From IMG/VR virus record IMGVR_UViG_3300011116_000574, positions 36,658 to 100,657 of that record: a stretch of 64,000 nt of DNA. One strand, given 5' to 3'. The notes under the pieces are model-generated. The model searched no databases, had not been told where the DNA came from, and was given only the letters and a program-made list of their open reading frames with translations. The position numbers were made by a program, and so were the translations under genes. Source of the DNA: a virus. How positions within the stretch are numbered: the stretch's first letter is position 1; each line of letters begins with the position of its first letter. Of the stretch, positions 10,852-20,441 are shown piece after piece.

Positions 10852-11065
10852 TTTCTACCTCGTTTATCAAATTAGTTACTTGTTCATACATCTTTAATCC
10901 AGGTCTTAATTTATAATCACATGCATAACAACGAAGCGTCAATTCTTCTTTTTCATCAAAGAAGGGAACAAGTGTCATATGTTCCTCATCTACCTTACAT
11001 TTCAATTGTGGAACTTTTCCATCAAGAGATAAAAGATAGTATTTAACAAAAATCTTTTTGTTCAT
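10844..11065 (-). CDS. zinc-ribbon-like protein, first gene of operon (73 aa)
   Basis: It begins MNKKIFVKYYLLSLDGKVPQ. C23, then C46-x2-C49 (RCYACDYKLRPG) with H29 could complete a zinc site. The C-terminal helix is YEQVTNLINEV. It is the promoter-proximal gene of the 11065-to-10060 operon, next to an AT-rich divergent region. Confidence 0.7.
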   Translation of the reverse strand: MNKKIFVKYYLLSLDGKVPQLKCKVDEEHMTLVPFFDEKEELTLRCYACDYKLRPGLKMYEQVTNLINEVENV

Positions 11066-11214
11066 AATAATATATATACCTTAATATAGATTATATAATT
11101 CTATAACTTATATAATTTATATTATTTATATAGGTTATATTATCTTATATATAAGAAAGTATAATGATAAAATTCAAAATTGTCAAATTAGAAATTATAT
11201 TTTATAATTAAGCC
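11066..11214. promoter_or_regulatory. AT-rich divergent promoter region
   Basis: The segment is extremely AT-rich, with repeated TTATAT and ATATAA steps and the palindrome CTTATATATAAG. It separates the leftward zinc-finger operon from the rightward main block. One clear rightward promoter sits at 11180-11208; leftward -10 candidates are too many to choose between. The composition would suit DNA unwinding or a nucleoid-protein site. Confidence 0.5.
11180..11208 (+). promoter_or_regulatory. consensus promoter, leaderless start
   Basis: TTGTCA (11180-11185), a 17-base spacer, TATAAT (11203-11208). The ATG of the glycosyltransferase begins six bases after the -10 box and there is no ribosome site. 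Confidence 0.75.
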
Positions 11215-12186
11215 ATGAAGGTTTCTTTTACGGGTGCTCCCGAACATATGTATGTAGCTCTAGGCTATGGTAACGCATCTTGGCATATTTTTCAAAGTAT
11301 GAAGAAATTAGGTTTAGATCCCGTGGTTCGGGATAAAGAAGCAAAGGTTGGTATTTCTTTCTGTCAACCCGCTCATTATTCCTTCGGCGAAAATCAATAT
11401 AAAATTGGTTATACACCTTGGGAGTCTACAGAATTTCTTCCTAATTGGCAAGAGGGCTTAGAATTAGCAGATGAAATTTGGACTACATCGCATTGGAATA
11501 AGAAAATCTTTGAAGCTAAGTTAGATAAAGAAGTATTTGTCTACTTGCATGGTATAGACAAAGAGTTTATGCCTATGAAGCGTAAATGGGATAGATCAGA
11601 GCCATTTACCTTCTTACATATTGGCGAGCCATTTAATCGTAAAGATGGTCAACTTGTTGTAGATGTATTTGCAAGGCTCTATGGCAACGACCCCCGCTAC
11701 CGCCTGATTATGAAATGTACAAAGTCAAACATGCTAAGTCTGATGAATATGCCACCAAATCTAGTTTGCAACAACATTATCATCAGAAATGATGTTATTT
11801 CTCGTGAAGAACTCATCGACCTATACGCATCTGTTCAATGCTTTGTATATCCATCTTGGGGAGAAGGTTTTGGATTTAATCCACTTCAGGCACTAGCTAT
11901 GGGTATTCCAACTATTTGTACCGCAGAGTGGGCGGAGTACAAAGATAGAATTACACTACCTCTTGACTCTGAATCCGCATGGTCTCCTTGGCAAGAAGTT
12001 CACCCTGGATATATGGTAAAACCTAGTGCAGAACAACTTGCTCAACATATGGTAGAGGTTGTAGAAAACTATGATAAATATTGTGCAGTAGCATTTAAGA
12101 ACTCTGTAAAAGTTCATAGAGAATATGACTGGGATCTTGTTACAAGACCCGCTGCAGGTAGATTAAAAAAAATTATAAAAAACTAG
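11215..12186 (+). CDS. GT4-type glycosyltransferase (323 aa)
   Basis: This is a GT-B fold glycosyltransferase. The C-terminal half carries the sugar-nucleotide motif GEGFGFNPLQALAMG (about 219-233) plus YPSW before it and a conserved FLHIGEPFNRKDGQLVV start of the second Rossmann domain (about 136-152). The N-terminal acceptor domain has GYGNASWHI and GYTPWEST. Likely roles are DNA-base glycosylation or virion or cell-surface glycan modification; the sequence does not decide. It has a strong promoter and a leaderless start, and stands alone before nrdJ. Confidence 0.88.
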   Translation: MKVSFTGAPEHMYVALGYGNASWHIFQSMKKLGLDPVVRDKEAKVGISFCQPAHYSFGENQYKIGYTPWESTEFLPNWQEGLELADEIWTTSHWNKKIFEAKLDKEVFVYLHGIDKEFMPMKRKWDRSEPFTFLHIGEPFNRKDGQLVVDVFARLYGNDPRYRLIMKCTKSNMLSLMNMPPNLVCNNIIIRNDVISREELIDLYASVQCFVYPSWGEGFGFNPLQALAMGIPTICTAEWAEYKDRITLPLDSESAWSPWQEVHPGYMVKPSAEQLAQHMVEVVENYDKYCAVAFKNSVKVHREYDWDLVTRPAAGRLKKIIKN

Positions 12187-12212
12187 ATTTTAGAAAAAAA
12201 TAATGTTACACT
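12184..12212 (+). promoter_or_regulatory. promoter for nrdJ
   Basis: TAGATT, a 17-base spacer, extended -10 TGT-TACACT (12207-12212). AAAAGGTGTG serves as the ribosome site before the ATG at 12251. Confidence 0.5.
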
Positions 12213-12250
12213 AGAAACCTAATCAAAAAAATGAAAAGGTGTGTGTATAC

Positions 12251-14179
12251 ATGAGCGGGATAGAAAATCCTTATGAAAACTTTATTGCGCTTAGCCGTTA
12301 TGCTCGTTGGCTAAGCGAAGAAAATAGACGAGAAACTTGGTCAGAGACCGTAGATAGATATTTTGATTATATTCAAAAACATCTAAAGGACAAGCATGGC
12401 TATGTGCCAGATGAAAAGCTTGTTGCCGAATTAAAACAATTTGTATTCGATAGAAATGTAATGCCTAGCATGCGTTCAGTTATGACCGCAGGTACTGCGT
12501 TGGAAAGAGATAATGTTGCAGGATATAATTGCTCTTTTCTTCCTGTCGACTCACTTCGTTCATTCGATGAAGCAATGTATATTCTTATGTGTGGAACAGG
12601 GGTAGGTTTCTCAGTAGAGAGTATGTATGTGAATAAGCTTCCAGTAATTGCAGAGTCATTCGAAAAGACCGACACAATTATTGTTGTAGAAGATTCAAAG
12701 GCGGGCTGGTCAAAAGCACTGCGTGAACTTATTGCATTACTATATCAGGGTCAGATTCCTGCAATTGATGTTTCTAAGGTCCGACCTGCTGGTGCAAGAC
12801 TAAAAACTTTTGGTGGTCGTGCATCTGGTCCTCAGCCATTAATTAATCTTTTTGATTTTACTATCAAAACATTTAAGCATGCTGCTGGTCGTAAACTAAA
12901 GCCTATTGAAGCGCATGATGTCATGTGTAAGATCGGCGAGGTAGTTGTAGTCGGTGGTGTACGCCGTAGTGCTATGATTTCTCTTTCCGACCTCAGCGAT
13001 CACGATATGGCAACGGCAAAAACAGGTGCTTGGTGGGAGAATCATCCACAAAGAGCATTGTCTAACAACTCAGTTGCATTTGCTGGAAAGCCAGAAATGA
13101 ATGACTTTATTGCAGAATGGAAATCTGTTTATGACTCTAAGTCTGGTGAGCGTGGTATTTACAATGTAAAAGCTGCACAAACACAAGCAGCAAATTTTGG
13201 TCGCAGAGATTCAGAAATTCATTATGGAACTAATCCCTGCTCCGAAATCATTCTTAGACCATATCAGTTCTGTAATCTTTCAGAAGTTGTACTTCGTGAA
13301 GAAGACACAGTTGAGCATATTGCTCGTAAAGTAGAGTTGGCAACTATTCTTGGAACTTGGCAGTCAACCCTAACAGACTTTAAGTACTTGCGTAAAATTT
13401 GGAAAGATAATACAGAGGAAGAGCGTTTACTTGGAGTTTCACTTACTGGTCAGTTTGGTCATAAGTATATGTCTGGTCAACAGGGGCTTGAAAAGCTCGC
13501 TAACACCCTTGACTTTCTTAGAGAACTTGCAGTAACAACAAATGTTGAAGAGGCTGGCAAAATTGGAATTAATCCATCTGCAGCAATTACCTGCGTAAAG
13601 CCATCTGGAACTGTATCTCAGCTAGTTGGAGTTTCATCTGGCATGCATCCTTGGCACAGCGATTACTATATTCGCACTGTTCGTGGAGATAAAAAAGATC
13701 CACTAACTCAATTCCTAAAAGATTCTGGAATTCCCGCCGAAGATGATTTTATGAAGCCAAATGACACTACTGTTTTTTCATTCCCAATGAAAGCACCTAA
13801 AAATGCTATTAAGCGTAATGATCTTACAGCAATTGAACATTTAAATGTTTGGCTTACATACCAAAGACACTGGTGTGAGCATAAGCCATCAATTACAGTT
13901 TCTATTCGTGAAGACGAATGGATGGAAGTTGGTGCTTGGGTATACAAGCACTTTGATGAATTATCTGGAGTTTCGTTCCTGCCATATTCTGAACACACCT
14001 ATGTACAAGCACCTTATCAGGATGCTACAAAAGAAGAGTATGATGCTTTTGTAAAGAAAATGCCAAAGCATATTGCTTGGGAAAATCTTTCCCTTTACGA
14101 AACAGAAGATAATACTACTGGTTCTCAATCACTTGCCTGTACAAGTGGAGAATGTGAATTGGTAGATATTGGGGCATAA
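12251..14179 (+). CDS. nrdJ: class II (B12-dependent) ribonucleotide reductase (642 aa)
   Basis: It reduces ribonucleotides to deoxyribonucleotides with adenosylcobalamin, supplying dNTPs for phage replication. Visible motifs are GYNCSFLPV (redox Cys of the pair), GTGVGFSVE, RPAGARLKTFGG, NPCSEI (thiyl radical Cys), PSGTVSQLVGVSSGMHP (substrate phosphate loop) and a C-terminal CTSGEC pair that re-reduces the active site. It looks like the monomeric RTPR type but is shorter than the 739-residue Lactobacillus enzyme. I chose the ATG at 12251 over the GTG at 12239 for its ribosome-site spacing. It needs host B12 or B12 uptake. Confidence 0.92.
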   Translation: MSGIENPYENFIALSRYARWLSEENRRETWSETVDRYFDYIQKHLKDKHGYVPDEKLVAELKQFVFDRNVMPSMRSVMTAGTALERDNVAGYNCSFLPVDSLRSFDEAMYILMCGTGVGFSVESMYVNKLPVIAESFEKTDTIIVVEDSKAGWSKALRELIALLYQGQIPAIDVSKVRPAGARLKTFGGRASGPQPLINLFDFTIKTFKHAAGRKLKPIEAHDVMCKIGEVVVVGGVRRSAMISLSDLSDHDMATAKTGAWWENHPQRALSNNSVAFAGKPEMNDFIAEWKSVYDSKSGERGIYNVKAAQTQAANFGRRDSEIHYGTNPCSEIILRPYQFCNLSEVVLREEDTVEHIARKVELATILGTWQSTLTDFKYLRKIWKDNTEEERLLGVSLTGQFGHKYMSGQQGLEKLANTLDFLRELAVTTNVEEAGKIGINPSAAITCVKPSGTVSQLVGVSSGMHPWHSDYYIRTVRGDKKDPLTQFLKDSGIPAEDDFMKPNDTTVFSFPMKAPKNAIKRNDLTAIEHLNVWLTYQRHWCEHKPSITVSIREDEWMEVGAWVYKHFDELSGVSFLPYSEHTYVQAPYQDATKEEYDAFVKKMPKHIAWENLSLYETEDNTTGSQSLACTSGECELVDIGA

Positions 14180-14192
14180 CTAATGCTTCATT

Positions 14193-14218
14193 AAGACCCC
14201 GCCTTTTGGCGGGGTCTT
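14193..14218 (+). terminator. terminator after nrdJ
   Basis: AAGACCCCGCC-tttt-GGCGGGGTCTT is a perfect 11-bp stem followed by TGTATTTCT. It isolates nrdJ from the virion module. Confidence 0.8.
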
Positions 14219-14236
14219 TGTATTTCTACCTTAAAG

Positions 14237-14245
14237 TGGTATAAT
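14237..14245 (+). promoter_or_regulatory. extended -10 promoter (TGGTATAAT)
   Basis: TGG-TATAAT with TTGTAT 16 bases upstream (14218-14223). First of a series of TGGTATAAT elements that open transcription units in the rightward block. Confidence 0.6.
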
Positions 14246-14276
14246 TTTGTTATAAATCTTATGGAATGGTCGTGGC

Positions 14277-14657
14277 ATGGCAACTAAAGCAAATTTTGAA
14301 CATATTCAGGGAGATAATTTTCGCCTGAATATTACATATTATGATTCAAGCGGTAGCGTTGTAAATCTATCGGGTTACTCTGCCGTACTTGAGGTTAGAG
14401 ATCAGCCTGGTGGTCAACTTTTATGCACCACTGCCTCTATTGGTTCAATTCCATCAAGTGGATCTTATTCTGGACTATATATATCTACCCCAAGTGCTTC
14501 TAGTGGGGCTTTAATTATTAATCTTCCAGGAACTGAAACAGCTAATTTCAATTACCCACGATCATCATATCAGATTAGAGTTCAGAGTTCGGGTGGGATA
14601 AAAGATACCCTTGCTCATGGATGGATTTCTGTAGATGCGGGTACCATTGACATATGA
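14277..14657 (+). CDS. virion-associated beta-rich protein, BppU-N-like (126 aa)
   Basis: The opening pattern GDNFRLNITYYDSSGSVVNL, then YSAVLEVRDQPGGQLL and a closing YQIRVQSSGG...AHGWISV, is typical of short phage domains annotated as BppU N-terminal-like or tail-attachment domains that anchor fibres. It is coupled by ATGA to the fibre gene downstream, supporting a fibre-adaptor role. The upstream spacer has GGTCGTGGC as a weak ribosome site. Confidence 0.75.
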   Translation: MATKANFEHIQGDNFRLNITYYDSSGSVVNLSGYSAVLEVRDQPGGQLLCTTASIGSIPSSGSYSGLYISTPSASSGALIINLPGTETANFNYPRSSYQIRVQSSGGIKDTLAHGWISVDAGTIDI

Positions 14658-15925
14658 GCGATAACTATTCCATAATTGAACCAATAATACATACAGTTAG
14701 TGCTACACAAATAACCAACACTGTTGTTGTTTCATCTCCAGGTCCACAAGGTCCAATTGGAGAATTTCAGCCTTCAAGTATTCCAACTGCATATCCAATA
14801 ACAAATGCTTCTGGAACAATTGGATACAATACATCTTATATTCCAGCTAGTGCTACATATTCTTCAAGTGCTGGTATTTCATCATCTACTACTCAAACAA
14901 ATTTTAACTCCCTGACTATAAGTGGTTCGAATGTGGCAACACAACAATATGTTTTGGCAAACATTCCAGCTTCTGCCCAATATGCTGGAAGTTCACAGTA
15001 TGCTACAAATTCTGGAAGTTCAAGTTATGCGACATTATCATCTAGTGCAAATATATCATCAAGCACTAACTATATTTTAGGATCTAATGTATCTGGTGCA
15101 GTTGCTAGTGCTACAATTTCAGCAAGCGGAATTATATCATCTAGTGCTAATATTTCTTCAAGTGCCATAACATCTTCAAGTGCTACAATCTCTTCTAGTG
15201 CAAACATATCAGCATCAGCAAACTATGCTATTAACTCTGAAAGTTTAAATGGTCAACCAGGTTCTTATTATGCTCCCGCCACATCTAGTGTTGGAATTGG
15301 TTCTACCAGAATTACTTTAAATACAACAACATCATCTTTAGGCGGGGTTTTAATAAACAATAGCTCATCAGTATTATCTCCACTTTTAATTCTTAATAAT
15401 ACTAATACGCAACCTTCAACTACTCAAGGTACGCTGTATTATGAAACAAACACCTTTAGTCCGACAATTGTTACTGACACTACCAGCCCAATTCACATGC
15501 TTCAGCAAGTTATGATTAGAGCGGTAAATGATAGTAATGCAACAATATCTAAGGGTCATGCTGTATACTTAAGTGGAGCACAAGGAAATAGACCTGCAGT
15601 AAAGTTAGCAATTGCTTCAAGTTCCACAACACATGATGTTATTGGTCTTGTATATGACGATATTGCAGCTCATCAAGATGGTTGGATTATTATACAGGGT
15701 CTTATAGAAGGCGTTGACACAAGAGCTTATACAGAAGGTGAATACATTTACCTTTCTGCAGCAAGTGCTGGAGGAATAACTTCTACAGCACCTTCTTATC
15801 CAAACTACGCCTATGTTGTTGCACAAGCACTTAATTCAACTGTTCAAGGCAAACTCCTTGTTAAGGTATATGATGCTTATAATCAAGTTAATATACCAGG
15901 AGCAATTCAGTTCTCTGATGGATAG
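14654..15925 (+). CDS. tail fibre protein, Ser/Ala-repeat shaft (423 aa)
   Basis: After a PGPQGPIG collagen-like turn (about 30-37), residues 70-195 are low-complexity Ser/Ala/Thr with repeated SSSANIS, SSSATIS and SSSAIT units. They form the likely fibre shaft. The C-terminal part (about 285-415) has the pattern VNDSNATISKGHAVYL ... HDVIGLVYDDI ... GEYIYLSAASAGGITS, a common phage fibre domain. It ends PGAIQFSDG, exactly where the next gene takes up a fibre-like NAKLDINGNASV motif, so the two probably once formed one protein. Confidence 0.82.
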   Translation: MSDNYSIIEPIIHTVSATQITNTVVVSSPGPQGPIGEFQPSSIPTAYPITNASGTIGYNTSYIPASATYSSSAGISSSTTQTNFNSLTISGSNVATQQYVLANIPASAQYAGSSQYATNSGSSSYATLSSSANISSSTNYILGSNVSGAVASATISASGIISSSANISSSAITSSSATISSSANISASANYAINSESLNGQPGSYYAPATSSVGIGSTRITLNTTTSSLGGVLINNSSSVLSPLLILNNTNTQPSTTQGTLYYETNTFSPTIVTDTTSPIHMLQQVMIRAVNDSNATISKGHAVYLSGAQGNRPAVKLAIASSSTTHDVIGLVYDDIAAHQDGWIIIQGLIEGVDTRAYTEGEYIYLSAASAGGITSTAPSYPNYAYVVAQALNSTVQGKLLVKVYDAYNQVNIPGAIQFSDG

Positions 15926-17282
15926 AGCTGTTGGTTCTGAAAATGCCAAACTTGACATAAACGGAAATGCTTCCGTAACAACTTTAAATATTACTGCATC
16001 TACATTATCTACAAGTTCAACAACAGGAGCCTTAGTCGTTAAAGGTGGTATTGCTACAGGAGATGGAGTTACTGTAGGTGGAAATTTAACAGTCATTGGA
16101 AATATTAATGGATCAGCAACATTTGCAAATAATTCTGCAAGTTTAGACGGGATTATAAGTAGTTCTTATGCTCTTAAATCATATGTCGACTCTGCATCTT
16201 TAAATGCATATAATGCAGCAAGTGCTTATACGCAAAGCGGGTCCTGGAGTAATGCTAATGCTTCTGTTTCATACTCATCAAGTGTTGGCGGTAATTTAGT
16301 GGGTGGACTATTTAATACTTCTAGTGGGCAAGCAACATTATTCTCAACACCATCTTCAATTAATATTGGAATTGCGAATGCCAATGGTTTTCAAACTATT
16401 AATATTGGAAATTCAAGGGTCACAAGCAATAGATTAATAAATATTGGAGGAACTGATGTATTTACAGCAGTAGAAACAATTAATATTGGTACAGGTTCTG
16501 TAACTGTTGGTGGAAGAACAATAAATATTGGTACGGGAACCGCATCCAATAGCATTGTTATTGGAAGTCTGCTGACCGCATCAATTAATGCTAATACCTA
16601 TATAAATGGAGCTTTAACTGTTACAAACCTTATTTCTGGAACATCTGCCTCTGCCACCACATCTTCAAGTGCTAGATACTCATCAAGTGCCACAACTTCA
16701 TTAAATTCAGCAAGTTTGGGTGGTATTGTAGCAAGCGAGTACGCAACAGAAACAGATGTTTATACTGCACAATTAACTCCAACAACATCTATAGATCTTT
16801 TTCCAAGAACATCTATTGCGGGAGTAAGAACACTTGCTGCTGGCACAATTTATGCTACTGGATTTGTACCAATTAAAAACTTTACACTGAATACAGTTAC
16901 AGTAGTTTTAACATCTGCGGGAACATCATCAATACAGTTTGGTCTTATTTCTACATCTGGCTCTACACTAACGGTTGTTGCAAGTACCGTTGCAGTGGTT
17001 CCTGGAGGAGCTGGTATTTTTACTGGGTCTTTTTCTACTCCTCAAACATTAACCGCTGGTCAAAGCTATGCAATTGGATTTTTGGCGGTGGGCGGAACAA
17101 ACCCAACACTTGTTGGTCAAGCTTTTGCGACAACTAATGCGGGAATAAGTTATGGGCTATCTCCGTTTATGGCAGCAAATTCATCTACCACAACATACAC
17201 ATCAATTCCTGCTGCTGGAAACACTATTGCACTTAATACTGCAACACCAACAGTTGCAATGGCTTGGGCTAGGTTATCTTAA
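15918..17282 (+). CDS. tail fibre protein, distal part (454 aa)
   Basis: I start at the ATG at 15918, which overlaps the stop of the preceding fibre gene as ATGGATAG. A motif common in fibres (NAKLDINGNASVTTLNI, GGIATGDGVTVGGNLTV) comes first. A series of INIG repeats (INIGIAN, INIGNSR, INIGGTD, INIGTGS, INIGTGT) about residues 150-215 suggests a beta-helix. A compact C-terminal domain (about 300-454) is probably the receptor-binding tip. Confidence 0.8.
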   Translation: MDRAVGSENAKLDINGNASVTTLNITASTLSTSSTTGALVVKGGIATGDGVTVGGNLTVIGNINGSATFANNSASLDGIISSSYALKSYVDSASLNAYNAASAYTQSGSWSNANASVSYSSSVGGNLVGGLFNTSSGQATLFSTPSSINIGIANANGFQTINIGNSRVTSNRLINIGGTDVFTAVETINIGTGSVTVGGRTINIGTGTASNSIVIGSLLTASINANTYINGALTVTNLISGTSASATTSSSARYSSSATTSLNSASLGGIVASEYATETDVYTAQLTPTTSIDLFPRTSIAGVRTLAAGTIYATGFVPIKNFTLNTVTVVLTSAGTSSIQFGLISTSGSTLTVVASTVAVVPGGAGIFTGSFSTPQTLTAGQSYAIGFLAVGGTNPTLVGQAFATTNAGISYGLSPFMAANSSTTTYTSIPAAGNTIALNTATPTVAMAWARLS

Positions 17283-17312
17283 TGACTGGCTTTAATAAAA
17301 ATCAAGAAAAGG

Positions 17313-17318
17313 TATAAT
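17313..17318 (+). promoter_or_regulatory. -10 element with leaderless start
   Basis: AGG-TATAAT ends seven bases before the ATG at 17326. No ribosome site is present, so the fibre mRNA from this promoter would be leaderless. Confidence 0.5.
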
Positions 17319-17325
17319 AGATAGT

Positions 17326-20300
17326 ATGTCATATGATTTACAAGTACTAAGAGATAATCCAATTGGTTATTGGTCATTCAATAATACCAATAAGGATATT
17401 ACTAGATATGCTAATACGGCTACTGTTAGTGGGTCTTATACAACCCCGCCGATTATTGCAAATGGCGGATATTCGCTAAAAGTAAATAGTTCTACTACTG
17501 CTACTATAACTAACACTGCTGGTAAATATGAATGCTTTTCCAATAACTATCAAAATAGAACCTTTACGATTGCTTTTTGGCTTAGCCTTAATAACCAATT
17601 AAATGGTTCTGGTGCTGGAACTTATACAAACGATCAACTTACCCTACTATCAATTAAAAACGGTGCCACAGTAATTGGTAAAATTGTATACGATTATAAG
17701 TCGAATACGGTTAGGTATACTTTTCCAGGAACAAATAACAAAGATTCTTATGCGGTCATTGATGATTTTGACAAGCAATATTACATAGTTGCAACATATT
17801 CTAATGGAAGTCATTCTATAAAAATTAATGGTAGAAATGGGTTTATTGGTTTGGTTAGCGATTTTTCAAATATGACATCAGCAACAAAAAGCAATATCTC
17901 CTTTGTCATTGCTGATACAAGTACCACATCAAACTTTCTTACAAATAGTTTAGCTTTTTACGACTATCAAATTTCAGATGAGCAAATAAAAAGACATATT
18001 CTTTGGGCAGGAAATGATGAAAAACCAAACTTTCAAGGCTCAATTTCTGCAAGCACATCCATCTTTACATTCTTAGAAGAAAATCAAGATTTAGGTTATG
18101 CAAAAACTATTTCTGGTCAAGATTTCCTAATATTGGGAGAGTTGGATAAATTAAATGTGACGGATTCTGGATTAACTCCATTAAAGTTAGACACCCCAAC
18201 ATTTAATACCAACTACGATAGTACCGCATCCTATACAATAAATAGTTCTTCTGGAATAAATTGGTCGGGATCTGCGGGAGTAGACATTAATTTCTTTCCA
18301 AATTATTTTAATATGACAACTGGATTTACTTTATATATGACAGTAAATAGAACTTCTACTGGAAGTTATAACGAATATTTATTTGGACTATCAAATGTAA
18401 ACGGACAAAGCATGTTCCTTGAGTATAATGTTCCAGATGGAAATACAAACTATTATTTAAAAATGTATGATTCTTATACTGGCTCTACCACAACCATTGT
18501 TAGTCTAGCTAGTGGTCAATCAGCATCTACCGCAAAAATTTCAAATGTTGCCGTACAATTTTCTGGAAGCCTAATTAATCTTTACACATCTGACAATTCT
18601 GGAGTAACAGCATCGTCTACATCTGGTTTACCCCTTAATATGAATCAGAATTCAATATTAACCTTGGGAAATAGTTATAATTCTCCAAAAAATTTATATT
18701 CTTATATAGAAGATTTTGGGGTAACAGATCAGTATTTTGCTAGTGTTACATCAATCCCCTTTGGCAGTGTTTCTAACTTTATCATGCCATTAACAGCATC
18801 AGCTAGTCCATTTCTTATTAAACAAAGAGGAACCTGGATACATCAAGTACCATCCGTAGTTATACCTTTTTATAATTTTTACGGAACCGTTTTTGACTGG
18901 AAAACAATGGATAACTGTCAGGTTCTTTACTCTGTTGATAATGGAAGCACCTACAACATTGTAAATAGGCATCAAACTGCAAGTTTATATAATACGCTTG
19001 GTGTTGCGGGTAATATTGCAGTAAAAGTTCAAATTGATACAGACTATGTGTTAGATCAAAAAAATCAATCCTTTAATAATTTTTATTACAATGTTTATGG
19101 TCCGATGAGTTTAATTTCTGATAATGAAATGTATACTCTGTCATCATCAACATCTAGCGTTAGCCCAAACCTAAGAATATCTAATGGAACTAATAATATT
19201 TTAGCAAGACAAAAAAACTTTGGCGTTAAATTTGGAGGAGAGTTGCCAACAAATGCTCTTATTACTGTTCCAACATCATCTTCTTATTCCGCCATTGAAA
19301 TGTGGTATAGACCAGATTTTATTCCAACTCAAACATTAAGAACAAATATCATTAAAAATCCATCTTTTGAAGTTACCCCAACTGCGAGTATGTTTATAAC
19401 TTATAATACAAATTATCCAGTAAGCACATCAACAGCATCCCCACTATTTAGAACTAGAAGCGTAACTCAAAATACAGGAACATTCCTAAATGCACAGATT
19501 AGAATTGGTTTTCATAGAACTAACTCAGTAGCCCTTCCAATATATTATTCTTGTGATCCTGGTCAAGCATATACTTTTTCTTTCTATATGTCAGACATAT
19601 TAATGCCATCTCCATCTATTACTGCAAGAATAAGATTTTATAATTCTGCTGCATCAGCAACAGTTCTTTCAACAACAACTTCAACTAGCACTATATCAAC
19701 AGCATCTTACACAAGGGTTTCTGTGACCGCAACTGCACCCACATCTATAACAGCGTCTTTAAACGGAAATTTAATATTTCCAGACTTTTTTTGTCCTACA
19801 AACACTACATCAAGTTATAGTGGTGGTAGATTCCAGGCAGATGGAATTTTATTAGAGGCAAGTCCAGCACTAAATGAATATTTTGACGGTTCGTTTACAG
19901 GTGCTTCTTGGTCGGGAACTGCAGACATTTCATCATCAAGCTTGCTATACGCCAGTCCAGTTCATATAATAAATAATACAATAGATCAAAAAATTAGCTC
20001 TAGTTCTATTGCAACCGCCCCAGCTATATACATAGATAATTTGGGTAAATTTAGATCTTTGGGTGGAACCTTATATATAAACGGTGCATCCGTAGTTGAC
20101 GGGTCATATTCTGCTAGTCAAAATGAGCTGTATCATTTAACTTTGGTTTTATCATCACCAACATCATCGGCTTTGTATTTAAATGGTGGTAATTTAGTAA
20201 TGAACTCTACAAGAAGTAAAGGTACATATGGATATCTACAATTTTGGAATAGTACCCCAACTGCAGCAGATATTTTAGATAGATATTCCCAGTTTGTTGG

Positions 20301-20391
20301 TAAAACAATAGTGTCAATTACCGACACAAATACAACTAAATTATACTCTGCCTTGTCGCCAGAATTATATATTATCACCAGTCTTGGCTAA
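17326..20391 (+). CDS. LamG-containing tail or receptor-binding protein (1,021 aa)
   Basis: The N-terminal ~220 residues have the concanavalin/LamG pattern (NPIGYWSFNN ... FTIAFWLSLNN ... ATYSNGSHSIKINGRNG). A second LamG-like block follows (about 290-470). A carbohydrate-module-like segment starts IIKNPSFEVTPTA (about 685-850), and a last LamG-like block has IEMWYRPDF and LYINGASVVDG. Tandem sugar-binding domains fit recognition of host surface glycans. No catalytic residues are seen. It is AT-rich and Asn/Ser/Thr-rich like the other fibre genes. Confidence 0.8.
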   Translation: MSYDLQVLRDNPIGYWSFNNTNKDITRYANTATVSGSYTTPPIIANGGYSLKVNSSTTATITNTAGKYECFSNNYQNRTFTIAFWLSLNNQLNGSGAGTYTNDQLTLLSIKNGATVIGKIVYDYKSNTVRYTFPGTNNKDSYAVIDDFDKQYYIVATYSNGSHSIKINGRNGFIGLVSDFSNMTSATKSNISFVIADTSTTSNFLTNSLAFYDYQISDEQIKRHILWAGNDEKPNFQGSISASTSIFTFLEENQDLGYAKTISGQDFLILGELDKLNVTDSGLTPLKLDTPTFNTNYDSTASYTINSSSGINWSGSAGVDINFFPNYFNMTTGFTLYMTVNRTSTGSYNEYLFGLSNVNGQSMFLEYNVPDGNTNYYLKMYDSYTGSTTTIVSLASGQSASTAKISNVAVQFSGSLINLYTSDNSGVTASSTSGLPLNMNQNSILTLGNSYNSPKNLYSYIEDFGVTDQYFASVTSIPFGSVSNFIMPLTASASPFLIKQRGTWIHQVPSVVIPFYNFYGTVFDWKTMDNCQVLYSVDNGSTYNIVNRHQTASLYNTLGVAGNIAVKVQIDTDYVLDQKNQSFNNFYYNVYGPMSLISDNEMYTLSSSTSSVSPNLRISNGTNNILARQKNFGVKFGGELPTNALITVPTSSSYSAIEMWYRPDFIPTQTLRTNIIKNPSFEVTPTASMFITYNTNYPVSTSTASPLFRTRSVTQNTGTFLNAQIRIGFHRTNSVALPIYYSCDPGQAYTFSFYMSDILMPSPSITARIRFYNSAASATVLSTTTSTSTISTASYTRVSVTATAPTSITASLNGNLIFPDFFCPTNTTSSYSGGRFQADGILLEASPALNEYFDGSFTGASWSGTADISSSSLLYASPVHIINNTIDQKISSSSIATAPAIYIDNLGKFRSLGGTLYINGASVVDGSYSASQNELYHLTLVLSSPTSSALYLNGGNLVMNSTRSKGTYGYLQFWNSTPTAADILDRYSQFVGKTIVSITDTNTTKLYSALSPELYIITSLG

Positions 20392-20429
20392 TATATGTCA
20401 CTAAATTTCGTTTTCATAAGTAAAAATGG

Positions 20430-20435
20430 TAAAAT
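20430..20435 (+). promoter_or_regulatory. -10 element TGG-TAAAAT, leaderless start
   Basis: The -10 ends six bases before the ATG at 20442. It opens the head gene operon (portal and following). Confidence 0.5.
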
Positions 20436-20441
20436 CTATTT

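Noticed and set aside
11066-11214. AT-rich region as replication origin
   Set aside because: Extremely AT-rich but I see no iterated binding sites; the divergent promoters explain the composition as well. Left as regulatory only.
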